Shown: positions 59,431 to 64,000 of the stretch, piece by piece
Layout of the letters: each line of letters opens with the position of its first letter
How positions within the stretch are numbered: position 1 is the first letter of the stretch
Source: Planococcus citri
Lineage: Eukaryota; Arthropoda; Insecta; Hemiptera; Pseudococcidae
Assembly: GCF_950023065.1 (NCBI RefSeq)
Contig: NC_088679.1
Span: 10,974,001 to 11,038,000 of the forward strand
Reading direction: 5' to 3'
DNA length: 64,000 nt
Notes under the pieces: generated by a model
Seen by the model: only the letters and a program-made list of their open reading frames with translations
Told to the model about the DNA's origin: nothing
Database searches by the model: none
Program-made: the position numbers and the translations under genes

Positions 59431-60859
59431 GATTTAGTGCTTTTGGGGGGGTGTTTTAAATCGTATTAAAAAAAAAATTTTTCCACATTGACCTCTGTAT
59501 AGCTGAAAAAAAATATTGTAAAACGTGATAAGTCAGGATAAAATCATTGGATCTGATCTGACCTGAACTCTGAGATGTAATTCGACCTCAATAAATTTAA
59601 CTCGAGCTCGTTAGATCTGAGTGATCTGCGGGTTCTGATAGTAAGACCCAATCATACCCAACCCCCCCCCCCCCATTGAATCTAATTCGGTCAAAACTTT
59701 GATTTGACCATATCTGATTGAATCTGATAAGATCATATTGAATTCATGGAATGTGATGATGATCATCATCCTATCGTTTTCCCCTGCAAAATCATCCCAG
59801 TTTAAGGTAAATGGTGGATACTTGTGAGAATGGACTGATTTACAATTTGAAATAATTTTTAATAACTTGAAAAAACAAAATAATAATCAGATGATTTTAT
59901 AATCGATATATTTTCCAGCGAATATCTTCATCGCATACTCAACACTTTTTTCATCTCACCCTCCTATGTTTCAAGGTGTCATACTCGTAGATGCTTCTAC
60001 GTAGCTCCTAACTACCCCAAATTTCAAAACCTTTACCTATTTCAGGTAAACCAAACTGCATAGCTCTACATATATATACAAAGCCACAGGTACTAATTAC
60101 ATCTCGAGCAGAGCAGCAGACCGGGCCGTTTAGGTGAACCCGAGTCATAAATCGAGGATAACCTTAATATATTAATCTATTCTATGTATCAGTGCTGCCG
60201 CCGTCAAAAAAAAGGTTCGTGTAATTTTCAGTACATCGAAGAGCTAGCTATGCTATGCAGTATGCACCTCTACACTATACATACGAGTACAAGAGTATAC
60301 GCCTTGTACTATAAGCTGCGGTTCGATCGCTTAAGGGTATTAAGGCACCTTTCAGCATCCTTCATCGAGATATAGGTACACTAGGTAGATAGATAGATAG
60401 ACGTGTAGTGCACATATGTAACATAGGCCAAGCCACCGTAGCCTCAGCATAGTGTATAATATGGTACATGGCTCAATAAAATCAACTTTTCCCTATTTTA
60501 AAATCGATTACACCCGCGCAAGGCTTCACATTAGATACCTACTAATACACCAAAGGAAACGGTACCCAGATAGAGATATATACACGATTATGTATTAGCT
60601 ATAACAACAATACAAAATACAACAACGTGAGACAATCGAGTCGAGTTTGGTTTAATTAAAAAAAGAAAAAAAAAACGTACGCTAATTAGAGGCTATTTAT
60701 AAACAAACGATTTACGCGTACAGGTTCTATGAAGCGAAAACATCCTGTTCAGCGGGTAAATATACTGTACAGGTTGTTGGATATAAATTTCAATAATGTA
60801 AAACAATTGTTGGCAAAATCAAGCGTAACCGATTTGTAGCTAGAGGACTAGAGGTACAG
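59431..60859. other. Non-coding stretch with a 13-C run
   Basis: Holds a 13-C tract at 59662-59674, repeated ATCTGA words (59545-59740) and a (TAGA) run near 60386-60402. No exon is supported. Confidence 0.45.
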
Positions 60860-61660
60860 TGGATACTGGATAGTCTATGACGATGATCTGCGATCGACCA
60901 TCCGCAGCCTGAGCAGCCGGTTCGGGCGGATTGCTAATTATAAATGCTTCTCTGTGCATTGGAAAACGAATTCGAAAATGCCGAACTCGTCCTTGACCGA
61001 CGACAAGATTATTAACAGTGAGAAATGGAAAAATATTAACCGGCTCGACAGACGACTTGGAAGAGCAGCACGGCTCGTATATAAGAAGGCATCATTTAGT
61101 ATAAATACACGCACGTATGTATTTATGTATATTATAATGGCCAAAGCTAAAGCCAAACCACTATCGAGCCAACACAATCAACTGCAGTGATGTTATTTTG
61201 AAGCATGTAATATACGATCGAGCAGCCGGTTCTGATGCTCGTGCAAACCGTCCAAGAAGTGGAAAAAAATTTAAGGGCGAAAGAATGGCGAAAAAAATGG
61301 TTAAATATTATACGAAGAGACTTCTACACGAGTATTTTTCTTATTTTTTTTCTTCATCGACTCGATCCACCAATAATACCGATGTTGGCAGATTCGCGGA
61401 TAGAGCAGAGAGACCGGTTAACACGTTATGACTGCTGCAGCTTGCCAAGAATGTGAAATAAATTTTACCTAATGTCCTGCAGTTTAGCAGTCGAAAATCT
61501 CCACCCGGCCTCAGTCGAGTATCGGTTTCATTCACAGTCTGCAATAAATTCACCATACCATACGAATGAGGAAAAAAAACAACCAGAGGAAAAAAGGTTC
61601 ACGAATTTACGAAAATATACCATAGACGAAAGACGATTGTCAACAACCGACTGATTGCGA
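60860..61660. promoter_or_regulatory. CG-richer segment with a possible TATA box
   Basis: Composition is more balanced than the surroundings (GCAGCCTGAGCAGCCGGTTC at about 60905). A TATATAAG word at about 61077-61084 could serve as a core promoter on the + strand, but no transcript start or downstream exon is established. An ATG near 60979 (MPNSSLTDDKIINSEKWKNI...) opens 70 basic codons; overlapping frames on both strands are similar in length, so coding status is doubtful. Confidence 0.25.
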
Positions 61661-63391
61661 GCTCCATCTTCTATTTTCTACGTAGGTTTGGAGACCTTTT
61701 GTACGCGATCCTAATACCATCTAACCCTTCATCATCTGATCGAACGTTATAAGTATTAATTAATAATATAGGTTGTATGTATGTACCATGTACCTAGCCA
61801 AGATACATACTATGGCACATACGGTGGGTGGAATATAATAGCATCGTTCGTTTGACCTGTGTCCGATATTACACATCGTATCACTTAAAAGTATGTCGAA
61901 CCTACGACTCAGCGACCGACTCTCAGTTGTCGTGCATTAAAAACTGGTTTGTCATAATACCTGACAGAAAAAGTATAACTTGTAAAGATCACCAACACGA
62001 CTAATATTCCATTACAAATACATTTATGTATTAATGTATCAGCAGCAGCAACCAACTCCGCTCGCGTACTAAATCATCGCCTAGTTAAGTATTGATGAGG
62101 TTTCATGGATTTTAAATTAGGTAACACACAACACTATACTATACTATAATGCTCTGACTAGAGAATAGAACCGATTTCCTTTAGTCTATGGGCTGCTGGA
62201 TTTAGGTATCCGGCGAGCTTTCGTAGGTCAAGTATCGCGGTCATGTTAGTATTTGGTATATACTTCGAATTCGGGGAATTAATCGTTTCGGTGGTGGATT
62301 TTCAGTGATTGAGGATGAGGATGGAATAGAGCTGAAAAAATCCACACTTGCCACTTACCAAAGCTATGAAGCTGAACTGGTTTTGAAGAGGAATTTGAAA
62401 AATTAAGTGTTGGATGAGCCGAGTGACGAAGCTATCAAATTTTTTTTGATAGACAATCTTGTGCAGGTTTTAATGTCACGAATCCATTAGAATACACCTA
62501 TTATTGAATAAAATTCAAATTTTTCATCTCAATTCATTGCATTTTCTCAAAAACAACCAAGGTTCTTGTGAGTGCAACAACAAAAAAAAAGTAGAATGAA
62601 CGAGAACGACTAACAGTTGAATTGAGCAAATATTATTTTAAAATTTGTTTAAATGCCATGAAAATATTTTAAAATTGGTGGGATATTGCAAAAGTACAAA
62701 ATATTGCAAGAGTGTCTATGATAAGAAAAAAAAATATAGATGAAAATAAATCAAGTATTTTTGAAACTGAATTAAATTTTGAAAGTATTAATTACACAAA
62801 ATAGCACGAAAAATTATGGAGTTGACGTAAAGACGCTGAAGTTTACTTTAAATTGATGAAATTTCGGTAAAAACAATCAAATATTACCTAGGTATTTAAA
62901 TTTTAAGAAAAATGACACAAGAGCAAGTTTTTAGATAGTTATAAACAAAAATATACTAAATTGCATTTTTGAAAACTTCTAAAATTCGACCAAACATCAT
63001 TAAACTAGAAAGAAATTTTGCATAAATCACATGACATACCTGTTGTAAAAGAAAGAAGAAAAAAATCTGCAAAAATTGACAGGAAAATATTAAAAATAGC
63101 CAAAAGTTGTTGAAATTTCAATTTTCAAACACATTGAGTGAAACTTGACTAAAAAAAAAATTCTCGAGAATTTGTTCAAGTGTTGTAAAAATGCTTGAAA
63201 ATGACTTGAAACATTGCAAAAAATAGAGCATAATATTAATACAATTGTCAACAATGCCAAAAAACATGATAAAAATTATGGAAAATTGATGAAATAAGTC
63301 AGTAGGTATTTTTTGAATACTACCTTACGATGTTTTACAAAAATTGCACAAAGTATCATCTCCCTAAGTTGATGTAGAAATCTGTAAAAGA
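61661..63391. other. Non-coding stretch, A-rich after about 62560
   Basis: The text at 61661-62540 is moderately AT-rich with no features. From 62560 to 63380 it becomes a degenerate A-rich array with AAAATTTTGAAA and AAAAATTGACA words, like the opposite strand of 57480-59430. No gene. Confidence 0.45.
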
Positions 63392-63914
63392 TACAGTGGA
63401 GTCTCAATAACTCAAACTCCATTAACTCGATAACTCCGGTAACTCGAAGCGAAGTCTGGTTCCCTTCAACTCCCCATAAGACTCAATGTAAAATTCACTT
63501 CTTTACCTCAAAGTAAAAAGTCCAAAACCTCTGATAACTCGAAGTAAAATTGTTGAAAAATATAGAAAAAATCTCTGTAAGTCGAACGTTGCCAACATTT
63601 TGCCTCTTATAACTCAAATTTCTAGTTGAAAAAACTTGTAAATTCAAATCTCATTGATGCAAACCTCTTTTACAAACACATCAGAGTTATATACTTATAA
63701 GTACATTTATGTCCATAAACATGTACACTTCACTCAAATACACAGGCATAATACGTGTTTCCACTTCATTCCATTGTAAAAAAAACATTCATGTAATTCA
63801 AACTTTGCTAACTGAAAATATACCAAAAACAACTTCCATAACTCAAACTCCGATAACTCGAAGTCAACTCTTTCTCCCTTCAGCTTAGATCGAGTTATCA
63901 AGACTCCACTGTAT
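63392..63914. mobile_element. pogo/Tigger-like MITE, 519 bp, TA duplication
   Basis: The ends CAGTGGAGTCTCAATAACTC (from 63394) and the inverse CAGTGGAGTCTTGATAACTC (ending 63912) differ slightly and are flanked by TA on both sides. Subterminal TAACTCGAAG words repeat within each end (63430-63452, 63531-63545, 63851-63861). CAGTGGAGTCTC...ACTCGA ends are typical of pogo/Tigger elements. There is no ORF, so it is non-autonomous. Confidence 0.85.
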
Positions 63915-64000
63915 TATCAAAAATCAAACAAATAAAGTATAGAAATTGAAAAAATCTTGCAAGAAAAAGCTACCAAAAATGGATCAAATATCATCAAAAC

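Noticed and set aside
60954..61190. Basic 70-78-codon frame in the CG-rich segment, a possible small gene
   Set aside because: The longer version starts from GTG, competing frames of the same length exist on the opposite strand, and no domain is seen. Kept only as a note in the regulatory entry.

Overview
The window looks like nuclear DNA of an arthropod, most likely an insect. It is strongly AT-rich, with long homopolymer runs, scattered TAGGTA/ACCTAC words, very sparse coding sequence bounded by GT/AG splice signals, and many small DNA transposons. A hemipteran such as a scale insect would fit this texture, but that is inference and no marker gene proves it. I see no bacterial operon, rRNA, tRNA or CRISPR array. 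Most long open frames are by-products of low-complexity sequence.

Coding content: two consecutive internal exons on the + strand (21283-21352 and 22308-22410) splice in frame and read like the middle of a Dbl-homology (RhoGEF) domain. An ATG-initiated exon (35498-35815, + strand) encodes a basic, Ser/Pro-rich N-terminus behind a GC-richer promoter/leader. A weaker ATG-initiated candidate lies at 48116-48220. The spacing (roughly 13 kb or more) suggests that much of the window is intron, possibly with internal alternative promoters. Whether these exons belong to one gene cannot be settled here.

Mobile content dominates the rest. From left to right there are: a mariner-type MITE (1428-1637); a tandem pair of hairpin-bearing modules (8050-8553); a foldback repeat of about 0.86 kb (8878-9741) with a second dispersed copy at 30700-31070; a 2.1 kb purine-rich degenerate array (17990-20085); a foldback MITE with an 8-bp target duplication (20820-21139); a MITE nested in a MITE (24035-25619, containing 24467-25088); pogo-like elements (26159-26984, 26995-27080, 63394-63912); a TA-flanked MITE with perfect 38-bp ends (32008-32164); a degenerate array (36830-39010); a 610-bp element with GGTGCACC-type ends (42457-43066); and a 1.24-kb near-perfect palindrome (48490-49727).

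The most informative locus is 50929-54170. A decayed LINE ORF2 C-terminus (RNase H plus terminal zinc-knuckle region, minus strand) is split by three separate inserts, and one insert carries a further insert. Two of the three interruptions, and the nested insert, have 8-bp target duplications of hAT type. The order of insertion can therefore be read from the sequence.
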